DNA from: Varroa destructor
Lineage: Eukaryota; Arthropoda; Arachnida; Mesostigmata; Varroidae
Length of the DNA stretch: 64,000 bases
Assembly (NCBI RefSeq): GCF_002443255.2
Contig: NW_019211455.1
Location: 35,493,472 to 35,557,471, forward strand
Direction of reading: 5' to 3'
In this document: piece after piece, positions 46,520 through 59,974 of the stretch
How positions within the stretch are numbered: the stretch's first letter is position 1
Layout: each line of letters opens with the position of its first letter
Program-made: the position numbers and the translations under genes
Notes under the pieces: model-generated
Told to the model about the DNA's origin: nothing
Seen by the model: the letters and a program-made list of their open reading frames with translations, nothing else
Databases searched by the model: none

Positions 46520-49500
46520 CGAATTTTCGCAGAAATTTTATCTTCAGAGGGCTTCATCATAATTTTGAAGAGGGATTTGAAAATTCCAATAATTTTAGCG
46601 CATCAACTACCAGATCTTAGCTTACCTATGATATGTGACATTATTCCTATCTAGTTAGAATAAGGGTAAGAAATATATATACGTTGCAGAGGAATGGCTC
46701 AAATGTAAAGATGCTTGTAATGACCTCTTTGTAGTGAAAGCGACGCTTACAGGTGTTTCGTCATTGATCCAATCGTTATATTTTTTTTTAAATAATGAAA
46801 TTGACCCAGCTTCGTTAGTTTATAGGATTGTTCAAAGTCAAGTTCAAGAAAAGCTATAATGCATGACTGTGTAATTTCTTTTAGAATGTTTGAACCGTAA
46901 GTGAGAACAGGGTCTGGTCTATTTGCTCCACCTCTATTTGCTTAGCTATGACTGAGTCTATCTAGCAGAAGTGTAAAACGCACGCCTATGACGAATGCCT
47001 TTTTATAGCATGGGTTTTTTGAAGTTTACGTTAATCCATTTTTGAATCATGGTACCCAACAAACTTAGGAGACTGCTGTATTATTTAAGCTAAAATATTA
47101 TAATTGGAAAGTAAACTAGATGGTTCAACAAATACCCAGTTACACAATTGATGATGTGTTAACAGATGGCTTATCAAAATATATTTTAGCGACTAAAGAA
47201 AGTGCTAACTTGATTTAATTTTTTCAATTTCGAATAAATTAATCTAATACTACCTTGTTAAAAATTAAAACCGCTACGCACCTGCCAGGAATTGCATCGT
47301 TTAAGGAAAAAGGTCTCTAAACAATAAACAAGCTGAAAGTATATGAAATATTTAGGTGTTGCATGACTGCGTCTCTTAAGAAGTCCGATACAAAAATGAC
47401 GTTGTACCTGTCTACGAGACATTCTATTGCATATAGGCCAAACAATATTATGAAGCCGTTTTATACCACAATTCCATTGGACAAGCCGCAAACTTATGGG
47501 TTATTATAAAACATAGTTCGTGGAGCCATATCAATAATAATAGTCTTGCTTAATCCAAAATTTAGATGGAAAAACAGCTTATTGAAATGACAATGTAGTA
47601 CAATTGCAAGTACACTACTTTACCTTTCGAATCTAGTTGCGGAAAAAGCGCTAAGCTGTTCGTTCATTCGAACATTCGGTTCTATTGGAAAAACTATTTC
47701 ACTATGTTACGTTATATTTTTTCATACATAGGACACTGACAATGTACGTTTTGAACTGTACGCTATTGGCAAGGTCATAAGTATAAATCTGCGAACGCTC
47801 TTTGTCGCTTTGAACTCTTTCGAGACCTGCCTTCTAATTGATGTTTGATTTTCTGAAAATAATACATTGATTTTTAAATTGCCGATTTAAAAGCTTAAAG
47901 TTCGAAGCACCTCGGAAGACTATACTGCTGACTTTTTGTTTTAGCACAACAATGTACTTTCTAGATTTGAGCAGTGCATTACACCGACGATTCATTCTTT
48001 GAAAAAGAGAGTAGACCATCCTATTTCAAGTTCGGTTCTCTGTTTTGCTATAGCGATTGTTACTGATATTGTTGCTCTACGTATGTACTCTTTTCTGTTT
48101 TTTCAGCACATTTTGAACAAGTGACTTGCGATACACGTTGTCGAGGTAGGTTTTCGGAACGGTTCTTCCAGTAGTTTCACCAATATGGACGCGTAGAGGT
48201 CGGGCGAGATTTTCATAATTAGCTTATATGTTGGGGGCATTTTCAACATTTACTGATAATTAATTTATAGTGATTGTTATATATAGGCTTACTTAGCCAG
48301 CGGAAGCCATGCAAATTGGTTCATACAAACTGTGTGTAAGCATTTTCACTAATAACTATGTGAATATTCTTGGCTATAAGAATGTTCATTTTTTTAAACA
48401 AAAGCTTATATAAGCTGAGCGACAGGCATGAAAAAGATCTGCATAGCAAATGAGCAGACGACGCCGAATGTCAACAAAATGTGAATGACGAAGCGCTGTA
48501 CTGATATGTATGTTAGGTTATTATTAATTTGTGTAACCTAATGAGCGTTCTGCCTGGTGTGTTTGGGCACAATATTAACACGCCGAAGTAGAAGGAAATA
48601 AAGGGTCTTCGGATGATTTCTGGAGCTGTGACGGGGCATCATCGAAGCAACCGCTGCTTATATTTTGCCCGCAAACTATGTGATGTCTGCGAATTCAATT
48701 GAGAAGTCTCTGGTAAGGTCGACTCTGGTGACGGACGTCGTGGGATATTTGGAAAAAAGGGACATGGACAGAACAGCTAAGCGTTGTCATCAATAACGGT
48801 CTTCCATCTTAGCGGTATGGCAGTACTCAGCCAAAGTGATCTTCGATGTTTTAGCTTGAGAGCTTCGTATCCCACATTAGCGTACTTTCCATTCTAATGG
48901 CCAGATCGTTAATCTTTGCCCGATTAGAGAGCTATTTAGATTTGATGGAATGCCTGAAGAGGGCCATGGGTTCATTGAGGGGTAGTCGCGAAAGGAAAGA
49001 CGAAAAAGTGAAGAATATCGTGTGTAAGTTATCGGTGCCTGCGTCTGTGCGCGTTTGTATATTGTAGCTGTGCAAGCACACAGTGTGTACACTATATAGG
49101 CATTGACCTATGGTAATATGAGAAGATTTATGTAGCAATTATTAATTTTTCATATTAGTCCCTGGAAATAGTATTGCTAGCAAATAAGACCATGTAAAAG
49201 GTTCATACGATAAGTAGATAAGCTGCGCTTTCACATTAGGAAGTAAACATCTGGCTACACATAAGAAGCATTTTGCATCAAAGGCCAATCGCTTCGGTCT
49301 TTCCTAAGGTCTACTTTGAGCCGAAAAAATATATGAAGAGTCTTTTATATTAAGAGTCAGACAGCTTCGTCTGTTATTTTTTGCATCCTTTTAAACAATT
49401 ACTGGAACACTGTACAATATATTTGCTCCGTACTGACGTATGTATAATATTTAACCGGAATGAGTTGCAAAATCTTCCTAATATTTTCTATTATACGTCA

Positions 49501-52500
49501 CAGCTCTTCTAATTTATCCCCCTTACACGCAATCCTAACGTGTCACGTCAAAATAGTTTTATGTACAAACTTAATTGCAAATTCAGACGACCTCCGATGT
49601 CATTGTATTCGTTGTAGTTGATTTTATTAGACGATTCCATAAATTAAAATTTATACATGGTTTTACAGTTAGTATGGAGCACTATTATATTTTCTTATGG
49701 CATTTCAAAAAAACAATCAAAGTCACACTGAAACACTACTCTCTACTAATATAAAGGTTTTTACAGAACTATTTTTTATTACGAAGTAATGTGTATGTTT
49801 GGCACACAATCTCAATGCAAACAATAGTGCAGTTGGAACGCACTAATTGCTTTCGCATTCCGTTAGCGAATCCGTTCTATTATGAAAAATCGCTATTGGA
49901 AACAAAATTATAGCATTTACGTTGCAGTTTAGTTGCCTTTTAACATCATTGGCAAAAACTGGGGCATTTGAATGAGCAGCTTCCGTAAGAACATCATTAG
50001 TTGCACCAAATCATGGAAGAAATGATTTTGTTCATTAATACTTTTTTCTTATATTAATGTATATTAAGTAATGGAGGAATACAGTAAAAAGTAGACACTT
50101 CTCTTTTGTCTACCAGACTCTCCATATTTGGTCCTAACGATTGTTTATCGCAAGACGACAGGTCGTTCTTTCTTCAACGAATTGAAAGTCGAATTTCTGA
50201 GTATAAACAGCCAGAACTTTGCAGATGCTTTTGAATAATTGATTGCCCATTTTGTTAACAGAGAATAAAGGACTGCGAGAAAGCCGTTGAGGTTTACGGA
50301 AAGACCGAATATGCATTTTTAACATCTGTCCGCAGTACGTAAATGTTTGCAGAACCCAGTTCTACCTTCCCAGTTCCCTTGCTTTTGTATTACATACCCC
50401 CCCTCCCCCCCAACATTTCAAATTGTGATTGCTTTAGCAAACATTAAACACTATTTTTTGAATGAACGTTATATCTCTTGACGACAATAATAAATCTTAT
50501 GTTCTCAGGGACTCTTTTACTGGTGGCCCATAAAGATCACACTATTATTGAATTCATAAGAGTTTAACATTATGACACCGTAGATATTTTGTTCGAGTGA
50601 CATTGGGATGCATATATGCGCAAAATGAAACTATCATGGAGTGACCAAGGTGCATGGCAACTGAAATTCACAAATGAGAATGAAAAATATTTGAAAGAGT
50701 GTGTAGGGGAAAGACACTACTGTTATGGTTGGTTTACGATGAAGAGGTACGAGCGTAATGGGAGCGCGACGAGAAGTCTTCTCTACTTTACTGTAGCGCA
50801 CACAGCGCCTGCCCTGCGACTTCCTTAGTACTTCCGATTTCTCATTGACATTTGATGTTCTCGGCAGTCATGAAAGGATCCGGATTGTCCTTTTAGAAGG
50901 TAAAGAACTCCCCTTAAGCCGTTTGCTATCTTCCTTTACTCGCCGTATTCCCTCTACGACTTTATTCCGTTTTCTGTTCATAACCGATTTCCGTACCATT
51001 TTGACCTGGGCCTAAAAGGTTCTTCTACATCAATGTGGAGTTTGGCAGAAAAAAAAATAGGTAGTACACATCTCTTACTTAGAGACGTTCCACTTAAGGT
51101 AGTTTAGGATATATAGATATAGGACTTCACAAAAGGCTACCAAGCGAATCCTTTACTATTGGTTTCCAGTGTCCATCATGCACTATTTGACAGAACTTAT
51201 CTTTAACACATTGTACTTACTTTTTTTTGCTTCACCATCTTGGTCCGCGCTTTGAAAGTACTCTTTCTGTGCGCCACCACGTGAACTTCGTCTACTTTTC
51301 TCTTCTAGCCGATATAACAACGATGGATGCTTTTGCACGTGCTGTATGTAAATGAGGTCTGGTTTTTCAACCCGAGATAGCTAGTACATCCGTTTTCTTT
51401 AGGAAAAAAAAATTCCTATATTCTGTTGAAACATTATTTCAGCTATCCCAGTAGGCACGGTAAAACAATAGGTACTTTGGGCTGCTGCGTCAGTTAGTCA
51501 ATCTACACACTACTATGTATTTGTATTTTTCTTTGACTATTCACAGTACAAATAACAAATATCCTGAAAAGACATTAAATCACCCATATACAAAGGTATC
51601 TTTCTGGAATTTTTCACTTTTTATTCCTTACTGGTCTTAAAATCATTCAGGATTTGTCCTTTTAAAAGCTAGGATTTAAATCCGCTGTTTGGATAAATAG
51701 TGTATGAGCGTCGCTCTAACAAGTTCTAACCTACTAATATTTTCTCACGAGAAGCTATTGTTGAAGCATTGTTAACAGATATGGGGATACTGGGGAAGAT
51801 GTCTTTCACGGACTCCGTCTATGACCGCATTAAGTATCGACTTGAACGGCCGTAAGACATAAGTCTATACTTTAGGAGGACATGTATTAAGATGAGAAAG
51901 AAATTTATTCCATAGATATTTTCGAGCGAAGAAATTGCTTGTGAAGTCTATATTCGATTTATCTGGACTCCGTTGAGCCACCCTGTACATGTATTGGGTC
52001 TAAAGCTTGGGCAATATAATAGTTAAGCTCAACAATAAAGCTTCAAGTCAGTTGATTATAAATATTCTTTATGTAATTGGTAATACTCCGCAAAGTCTGC
52101 ACAGAATAGGATGGCAGCAATTTTTTAATTTACAAACGGAGTTTTCCAACAAGACTTGTACGTTATGTTGGGTAAGAATAGTGTTGATGAACCATTATCA
52201 AAGCAAGTGGTAGCTTCGTTGAATACCGTAGCTCATTTAACAGCAATCTCGCAGGATACCAAAAAAAAATCCACAGTTGCCATGTTTTCAAAGCTTTTTT
52301 TTGTAATTTTGTTCTATAGTTAACTATATATTATAGTAACTACGCATAGGCTCTAATATGATTGTCTCTGGCGACAACGCACAACCTTACCCAACCGTAT
52401 CGCTCGCTAGTTTACATATAAGATTAGTCGTTTTGTTAAAGATTCTCCCATTTGCGTTTAGACACTGAAACCAGCGCTCTAGATACTTCTTAATAGCTAC

Positions 52501-52890
52501 GTACTTGCCATTTGCATTACTATTTAATCTCGTCATCTATATTTGCGTGGATCGACGGTAAAATAGGGTACTCCACCTATCTTCATCTTTAAAGCCTAAA
52601 ATCAATTGAAACCTTATGAAAACTATGAGGGCCGAAGTTACTGCTTAATGCTACCTTCTTCAATCCAGGATACGTTGTTGTTAAATAGACACCTTATGTA
52701 GCAATTGCCTGTCACATATCCGTGGAACTTATTTGGACGTTGAAATATGTTGCAGCATTAACCATTTCTTTTGCAACCATATTTCGCAATAATAAATGTC
52801 CCTGATATCCATTGTGAATACGAGCATTAGCCTAACTAGAATCTAATTGGTGTCACCATTGAAGTCGCTTTCGTTCCTGTTCGAAACCAT
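46520..52890. other. No recognisable gene
   Basis: Stop-dense in all frames. A 70-codon plus-strand frame at 50616-50828 contains SWSDQGAWQL and GER, faintly like the WSDExxFxL...GE region of Tc1 transposases, but no second motif supports it. A GC-richer patch at 48.6-49.1 kb was not recognised. Confidence 0.4.
50397..50412. repeat. Poly-C/CT tract
   Basis: CCCCCCCTCCCCCCCC in otherwise AT-rich DNA. Simple repeat, variable in assemblies. Confidence 0.85.
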
Positions 52891-52899
52891 TCTGTTGCT

Positions 52900-53365
52900 C
52901 AATCTCTCTTTGCTGGGCATTACAATGGTTGACCAATTTCTTATATATAGTGACAGTATGCTCTTGGCGGCCGTTTGCTGATACTAATGGTGCTTTTTGT
53001 TTCTAAAGTTCAACACACCTATTTTCGTTTGTCCTAAACTGAGTTCGTGAGGCAGCCATTCTTGCTTTTCTTCATCTTCAATGTACTCATTATAATTTCA
53101 TAACATGTGTCTCAAGAAATGTTATATTGAGAAGACAGTAAGTGCATTGTTAATGCACTATTTTGCTTAGGAATTTCTTCCGTTTGGTGTCCTAAAATGT
53201 AGTAATTTTCTTGGTGGCGTTTAACCTTTTCCGCTCTCTCTAAAATTATTGCACTGCCGTTTCTCTGAAGGCCACCTTATTCAGAGTTTTTACTAATTTC
53301 CGATAAATTCTACCAGCGTTCTCATTTTCGAGAAACGGGAACTTCATTACCCAATTTTCAACACT
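52900..53365 (-). mobile_element. Mariner-like transposase N-terminal relic
   Basis: ENENAGRIYRKLVKTLNK (about 53340-53280) resembles the first helix-turn-helix region (GKSAxEIYxxLVxVYG). EEKQEWLPHELSLGQTKIGV (about 53070-53015) carries the WVPHEL motif that follows the mariner DNA-binding domain. Stops between blocks; catalytic part not recognised. Confidence 0.5.
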
Positions 53366-53369
53366 GAAC

Positions 53370-55015
53370 GCAATTTTTCATCCTAAACTCATTATCCTTC
53401 GATGGCACGCCATCAGTGGTTTGGAGACCGGCAAAGACTTGACGTAAATATGTACTAAATACCATCGGCTAGTGGTGCGCGCTTAAAAAGTTATCTATTT
53501 TCGTGATTCGCTAAATAGCTTTGACTAAGCTAATATATTTCGGTTGCTTTTTTCTATGGAGACACTGTAAATGCCTTTCCTTGATCCTATGGATGCGCTC
53601 AAAACCGTGCTGAACTTCTGACATTATCTACCTGTCAACAACAGGTATATTATACACATTTTTGTGCATTTTGAGCATTCTGGGACTTGGCATACAAATC
53701 AATACAGCGTTTTCTTTGTATTTCCGGTAACATCGATATCACTCCATAGAAGATAGCGGACGTCATCAAGTTGTTAGATTATCAGTGGCACAAAGAACGG
53801 ATAGGCAACCAGTGGTCAGGAAGGATTGCTCGTTGTACAAGCAACTTAATACTTAGAATTTAGTACAAGAAGGCTTCCCAATGTGCCCTAGAGCAAGCAT
53901 TTGTTGCTGTTCAGATTTTCTAAGTATAACGACATTTATATTCATAAATACATATTTAAAGCTGAGGCTTTTTAATGGATGAATCAGAAGCAACCGTATT
54001 CTTTGGCGTTCATTACGATGTCTATATATATACGAACAGCCTTCGGCATCTAAATTTATACATCCTTGTATGAGTTATTTCTACGACTGTATATAAACAG
54101 GAACAAATATTTTTACCAATTTATTTTGCATGTGATAGAAGTGTGATTGCTAACGGTCAAGGTTATTCAATATGACCACCCTACACCGCGGTTCTTTCTA
54201 CCGGGGACATACTAGTGGTTTTCGAAATATTCCTTCCTAATAGTGAAATATTTTTTTTTATTATGACCGTTCGGGAAGCAGTATCGGTAGTTGTAAACTC
54301 GTTAAAGTATCGCTCAGATGTGTTATATGCTATAAATTCCATGGAATTAAATTTTGCGCTGACAGCGGGCCAAAATTCCAAAGATGCAAGAGCTCAAAAC
54401 GGCCGAAGAGCTCAAGAGGTACGAAAAAGCTCAAGAAGACTAAGCGTTGGAGCTTATCCGGACGACTTAGTTGAAAATTGTTCTTCGCTCCAGAACGTCC
54501 ATTAATTGCTACATGAAAATAAAACTCATTATTAAAATTTTGGAGCCATTGTGATGAGTCTTTGCGCCCCTTAAATCTAACTCCTATTGATGATCTTCCA
54601 GCTTGCCTCATAGAATGTTTTTTGAGTTTTTAGAAGTCACATGAAAACTGGCAAAAACGTAGATCATTGACTGGTCGCTTTGTTACTTTCCAAGTGGTAC
54701 CATCCAAAACCGGTACTACTAAACGAAGTAAAAGGAAAGTACATAGTGTGTAGTAAATGAGTGCGCGGCTGCCGAAGAAAAAGAAGCAAGTTTCAGCATA
54801 ACAGAAAGTCCATGACAAAGGTAATGCGGGCCTCAGTACATTTAAGTACATTCCTAACAATCGTTCTGTTTATTTATATAGAGAGCGAGCTCATTTTATG
54901 GGGACAAGACAATTATGTTACGAATTATTGACGAGAGTTTCAGGTAAACGTCGTACGTCATAAGTCAGACAAATACTCCTTAAAGAGAGTAAGGCCAAGA
55001 AATAGTATCAATGTT
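53370..55015. other. No recognisable gene
   Basis: Two overlapping frames of 93-96 codons on opposite strands at 54.2-54.6 kb. Neither shows a family signature that I trust. Confidence 0.35.
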
Positions 55016-55019
55016 GTCT

Positions 55020-55325
55020 GCTGCTCAATTCTCTCAATGTAGTCGCCCTTAAATCCTTCTTTTTTCTCATTGGTGCAGGAATTGACTGCGGAAAGGATTG
55101 CTGGCTTGCTTAAGATAAACTTTCGAAAATTCTTAGACAAACTTGTGAGCGATGTGGCCCCGAATCAAAAGCTCGAATGGAGGTAAACCGAATGACGATT
55201 TTAACGTATGCAAAAAAAATACTGTTGAAATGTATGTTTTTACTGAGACATGGATTTAAAATCGAGAAAAAGTCCCAATTTAAATGAGACACGTTGTATT
55301 TATATGGGGGGCGTTGGAGTCGCAT
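55020..55325 (-). mobile_element. Mariner-like transposase C-terminal relic
   Basis: RPPYKYNVSHLNWDFFSIL then NPCLSKNIHFNS (55315-55225) matches the mariner HPPYSPDLxxxDxxxFxxLKxxLxGxxFNS segment around the third catalytic Asp. Here the Asp of SPD is Asn, so catalysis would be lost. About 150 nt on, in another frame, GDYIERIEQ (about 55050-55024) matches the GDYFE/GDYIE terminus. The N-terminal half was not found upstream. Confidence 0.55.
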
Positions 55326-55329
55326 GGAA

Positions 55330-57795
55330 CAGATACTTTGTTTTTAGCAAGAAAATATTGGTTTAAAATGCTTGTTTCTAAATTTGCATAATTTTTAAGA
55401 CACACAAAGGTCAGAAATTTAATGCAATTCGCGTGACTTTTTTTAGCAAAATAAAAGGTAGGGCCGTGTGAGACAGCTAGGTATTATTTCAATGGTGCTT
55501 CATTGAGCGGCATGTGAGTCCAAATTATACGTCTTCCCTGGGTCTATCTGGGCCAAAGCTTGATAAAGCTCAATGGGTCATTGCATTTTGAGCTGATTTT
55601 ACAAAAAAATTGGAAGATCTAAATTGTTTCAAAGTACAAATCAGTTTAATTAGTGTCGATGTGTAAATATGTCGAGTTAAATTAAGGCATCACCTTTGCG
55701 TGTTCGTTGTATTACAAGTCTTTTTTTTTTGTCACAACAAAAGTCGTTGTTCTCAAGAATAAATTAGTAAATTTGTAGATAAATAAACTAGAATTTGCCA
55801 TTGATATTAACACTAAAATACTATATAACTGAGATCGTTATACAAGTTTCACAACGGTTAAATTGGCATTGGAGAATGACAAGTATACTGTTACTGCTCT
55901 TAGTCACTTCTCGAAAAAACAAAATGCAAGTCACTAGATGTACCAACACTTGGTAGTTAATACTATGTAGCAAAGTTTTACATGAACCTATATTAAACGT
56001 GTTTAATTTTATCCAGTTAATGATAATTAATAAAACATCGTCTTTGCTAACGATGATCGCAGGATAGTGGTTTTCGTATTGGCCCGTGTAGCATTACTCC
56101 ACCGGCATTTTAAATTGCGTTTATAAGACGCTGGTACAAACCCATAAGCGGGCAGATGGGTAATAGTAATAAGAAGATAGATGTCGCGGCAATGGTGGAA
56201 AGGCTGTGTATTTGCCCATTAAACTTGAGGCTGCTCTAGGTTCGAAACCAAGCGTTGACATTCCTCGACACACTAATGGCAGTACTGGACCTCGAAACAT
56301 CTATGGGAGGTAGATAAGTACTAGATAAATGATTCGCAGTGAAGATGAGTCGAGGACGAGATAAAGGACGGAGTAAGTTTAACAGCACATTATCACAGTT
56401 TGCTGCAATATAGGTCCTCAACGCAAGGGAGGACACGACATCGCGATACATGAGGGTCAAAGATGTTGTGCTATATGATGTATTTTGTCAACGTTTAGCT
56501 AACGTCTAGTAATCATCTTGTTCCGTAAGAAAGCTAACTGGGGCAACATCAAGCTTGTTGGTCACTTAACCTTCATGGTGTCGTGACTACGATGAGCTGA
56601 TTGAATCGCACGTAGGCTCGTCTTCAGAAAAAAAGGCTTAAAAGCATCCATCAACCAGCGTTTTTCGATATATAGTTTGTATTACTATAAGATTGGATTT
56701 CGTCTGTGAGAAGGATAGACAGTATGAAGACAAATGGACGTTCAAGGAAGAGGGTAGAGGTGAATGATGCTAATTCGGATAGGACAATTTCGTAGAAACA
56801 AAGTTATTAGAAAAAGATATATCTGTATTACGAAAACAACGATAACTGGCAATGGGATGAAAGCGGTACAAAACAGAAGTTAAATAAATAGCCATTAAAA
56901 GTCACTTTGAACTTATTTTTCAACACTTTTTTAGAGGATTCATAATTTCAGTTGCATTGTATGCTTATAGAAAGGAACATATGTAGTTATATACATAAGA
57001 AATTAACTTGAACATTGAACAGGGCGAATGATTTAGCTTAAGTGTCGAGGGGTAACTGGCAGAGAAGATGGTGTTCAAGGTACACAGTACCTCTCTATGC
57101 CTAGATTGATTATTGCCGTGGTTTAAACTCCAAAATTTAATTTAACTTTAATATGTAATTCTAACGTTGATTATCATTAGGAGCAAACAGAGAGAGATTT
57201 CTTATCTGAGAAAGTTCAAGAAGGAAACTTGCAAGGTTTACGTGACAATACTGCTTAATTCCAATGAAGGTTTTGAGAATATTGTTCGCTTCTTATTAAA
57301 GAAAATCATGAATTAACAAAAAAACAGGAGCCTTCAAAGTAGTAACTTTCTATGACAACAAACTTCAAACAAAACATCAAAGATAAGTTAATAGCGTCGT
57401 CAATTCCGATAAAATCACCTCAATATTCTTATAAGCAGCTTGCGTGGGAACGGTAGTAGATGGCAATGAAAGTGAATCATCAAAAAAGACTGCACAGTGA
57501 CGGTCATCAGAACATTAACAAAATTGTCGTCGACCTTCAACGTGTTGACGACGATAAAGCCCTCAATAAAGACAAATTTGATATTGAATTGAATGCGATA
57601 CGGCCATGATCTATATATATACTATAACTGATTCATTATTATAATACCAATATATGATTAAATACACGTTTACGTATAAATAATCGTAGAGTACATAACT
57701 GTAAAATGTCGGTTTTCGTTACGAGACAACAAGGTTAGATCAGTCCGGTTGATTTTGATGACAACTGTGGGATGGCTGGCGATTTGGGAATCTCG
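55330..57795. other. No recognisable gene
   Basis: Would hold the N-terminal half of the 55.2-kb mariner relic if it were complete, but no mariner helix-turn-helix or DETW motif was found there. Confidence 0.4.
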
Positions 57796-57799
57796 AGCA

Positions 57800-57965
57800 G
57801 ACTCGTTGAATGCCTGAATGGTGGAGAAACGTCGAAACTGGCATTTCACAGGGTCCCGTGAAAGAGTTGAAGCAAAGGATTTCAGCCGCAATTGAGGATA
57901 TCGGGCTGTCAACCGACCACATAATACCAAAAGCACAACGGTACTTTCACGGGACATTTCAAGTG
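57800..57965 (+). mobile_element. Possible Tc1/mariner-superfamily transposase C-terminus
   Basis: The plus strand reads GPVKELKQRISAAIEDIG then DHIIPKAQRYFHGTFQV. Transposases of this superfamily end with a similar pattern (LKxRIxxAxxxI...VxRAxxNFRxRLQxC). The reverse strand is also open and contains RVCSRFPNR, which can be read the same way, so the strand is uncertain. GC content is higher than the flanks. Confidence 0.3.
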
Positions 57966-57969
57966 TAGT

Positions 57970-59640
57970 TCGATTCGCATAAATAGGGAGCGACTACATG
58001 AGACAGCTTCAAAAATGAAATATACGACCGTTCCCCTTTCAGATTACCTGAATCGTTCTTTTTTTGCTACAAGAGGGGCAAGGATTTGTATGATCTAAGT
58101 GAGAACTGATAAATTATATACTTTGTTATAGTGGTAAGAATCAATCCCTACGCCGAGTTAGTTGTATTAGGAACTATACGTCAGAAATGCTCGACACCTG
58201 CTTCGAGAGCCACACCCAACAGAGAGGAAACACCTATAGTTGCTTTGAGAAAGGGAATGTCAACTCTCGCAGGTTGCGGTTGTGAAGGCACGGCAAACAA
58301 GAGTGGCAGGGTTCAGCTGTGTTGGCACTGTGAGGTTCGAAGGACATACTGTTAATACGCCAATTCGTATGCGCTATTAGAGATACAACCCCTTATTTTT
58401 TTGAGAGATTTTCGGCCTTTCATCACCTAAAATTCATTGTTATAGCAATAACTTCACTCGGCCGTTTTTCAGTTCATACCGTCAGTGATGAAAACATTTG
58501 CCCAATTTGCAACAGCTGCTCCCCAGGGTAACACAGTATTGCTATATGTAAGAAGTTTGTTTTTTAATCATTTTAAGTATAAAGTCCCGCACTATTCTCA
58601 AACGTAATGTTTACATTATTATTATGTACTTATATTTGTTTTGACTCGAGCTTTTTTTCGTCTGTTTTATTTTCTTTAGTCCTTTATCTTTACAATTTCA
58701 TAGGGTATTTGTGAGTAAAATACTTGACGCCTATTGTACTAACTTAAAAAGTGAGCTGCCTGGGTTGGGTTATAGCGCATTCTATGTCTAAAGAGTGCTT
58801 AGGTACGTTGAAATGGAAGCTACTATAGAATCACGTGCTCCCATCTTTATATAAACATTTATTACGATGTGGTTTGCAAAAACGTGTTCCAAATACTGTT
58901 TTATGTCTAACTTTCCTACGTCAAGGTAGCGCCTCCATTGTTATTAATTAGTCAGGTTATTTACAATGACTCGACTAAAGCCAAGACCGAATCCATTCTT
59001 AGTCACCCAATAATTTAAGTTAACATCTGCTAAAATTTTATAGATTGTTCATCTAGTCTTTACATTTTTAGTGTAATCGCTCTTAGAAGAAACAACTTTT
59101 CGTAAAAATAAAATCTCGCGTAGCAAAGAGGTTCAATGCTTTCGAGAAGACACATTTCTGATATGTTGTGAACCCAATGTCTCCATCTAATATTACACAA
59201 TTGACAAAAACAGCATCATGAAAATTTTCTATCTACGCTAAGAGCCATTTCCCCTGAATTAATTTGACGTTATTAGCTTCTTTCAACCAGTGAAGTAAGG
59301 GTACGTGCAGACCCTCATTTAGTGATGAACAATTTATTGCGGAGACGCTAGCCTCGAGTCTGCACGAAGCATCAGCTGCTCAACTCCCAAGGTAACGACT
59401 CTACCTGGTTGATCAAAGAGAAGACAGACGTTGGTCTGTTCTTTTGATCATTTCGTTCCAGTGTCTTCGTGTTGTTTCCTGGTAGAACCATTTGGTTGAT
59501 CCCATGAAAACTTTACCGAACACCACTACTGGCCAAAAAGGTCACGGGTCCAAATGTTAAAATCCACCGAAGTACTCGTTGAAATTCGAGGGGTACCTAA
59601 CCCCAGCTAGATTTATTAATAATACACTTCAGTGAGTAAT
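57970..59640. other. No gene recognised
   Basis: A 74-codon frame on plus at 58131-58355, preceded by an acceptor-like TTGTTATAG, has GC-richer, Cys-containing sequence but no family match. The 59.3-59.6 kb part just beyond the mariner relic is also unassigned. Confidence 0.35.
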
Positions 59641-59644
59641 TCTG

Positions 59645-59970
59645 ACAAACCTGGGTTATTGGGCGGCCATATGTGTTTGGCATATGGGCAGGTGCGTCGT
59701 TTTGCTGGAAAACATACGGCCTTCATTTGGGCGGTTCAGTTACTCGTGGTCGCGTAGCAGTTTATACAACATGCGGATAAATTTCTTTGTTGATATGTTC
59801 ACCGTTGCGAAACAAGTGTGGTGGCATGAAGTCGTCATTGTTGAACTTCAACTACAGAACATGAACAGTGGCCGTAAAACTTTTTTTTGGGCACATTCTC
59901 TGGATCGCCAGCAAGCCAGTAATGATTTCTGCAATCGATTTTTGCGCTATTAATATAAATTTTCTCGGAG
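59645..59970 (-). mobile_element. Mariner/IS630-type transposase DDE-domain relic
   Basis: Clearest of the transposase relics. In order on the minus strand: NHYWLAGDPENVPKKSF (59927-59876; compare NRWLAxDPExVPxVMKTKF), NDDFMPPHLF (59840-59811; compare SEGDVMPPHFF), PYVFQQNDAPAHMPN (about 59721-59677; compare PYVFQQDSAPAH, second catalytic Asp) and, in another frame, IWPPNNPGL (compare WPPNSPDLNP). The catalytic Asp of QQD is Asn and about 20 residues between APAH and WPPN are missing. Frameshifts and stops confirm a dead copy. Confidence 0.65.
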
Positions 59971-59974
59971 AATA

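Noticed and set aside
47258..47491. Minus-strand frame starting RLVQWNCG, like the start of a LINE endonuclease (QWNCRG)
   Set aside because: Only the first few residues fit; none of the later endonuclease motifs follow.
50616..50828. Plus-strand frame with SWSDQGAWQL, faintly Tc1-like
   Set aside because: A single short match with no second catalytic block within 500 bp.
54330..54611. Minus-strand 93-codon frame with SSQWLQNFNNEFYF, vaguely like the mariner segment before the first Asp
   Set aside because: The expected TGDEKW/DETW motif does not follow, and it is on the wrong side of the 55.2-kb relic to be part of it.
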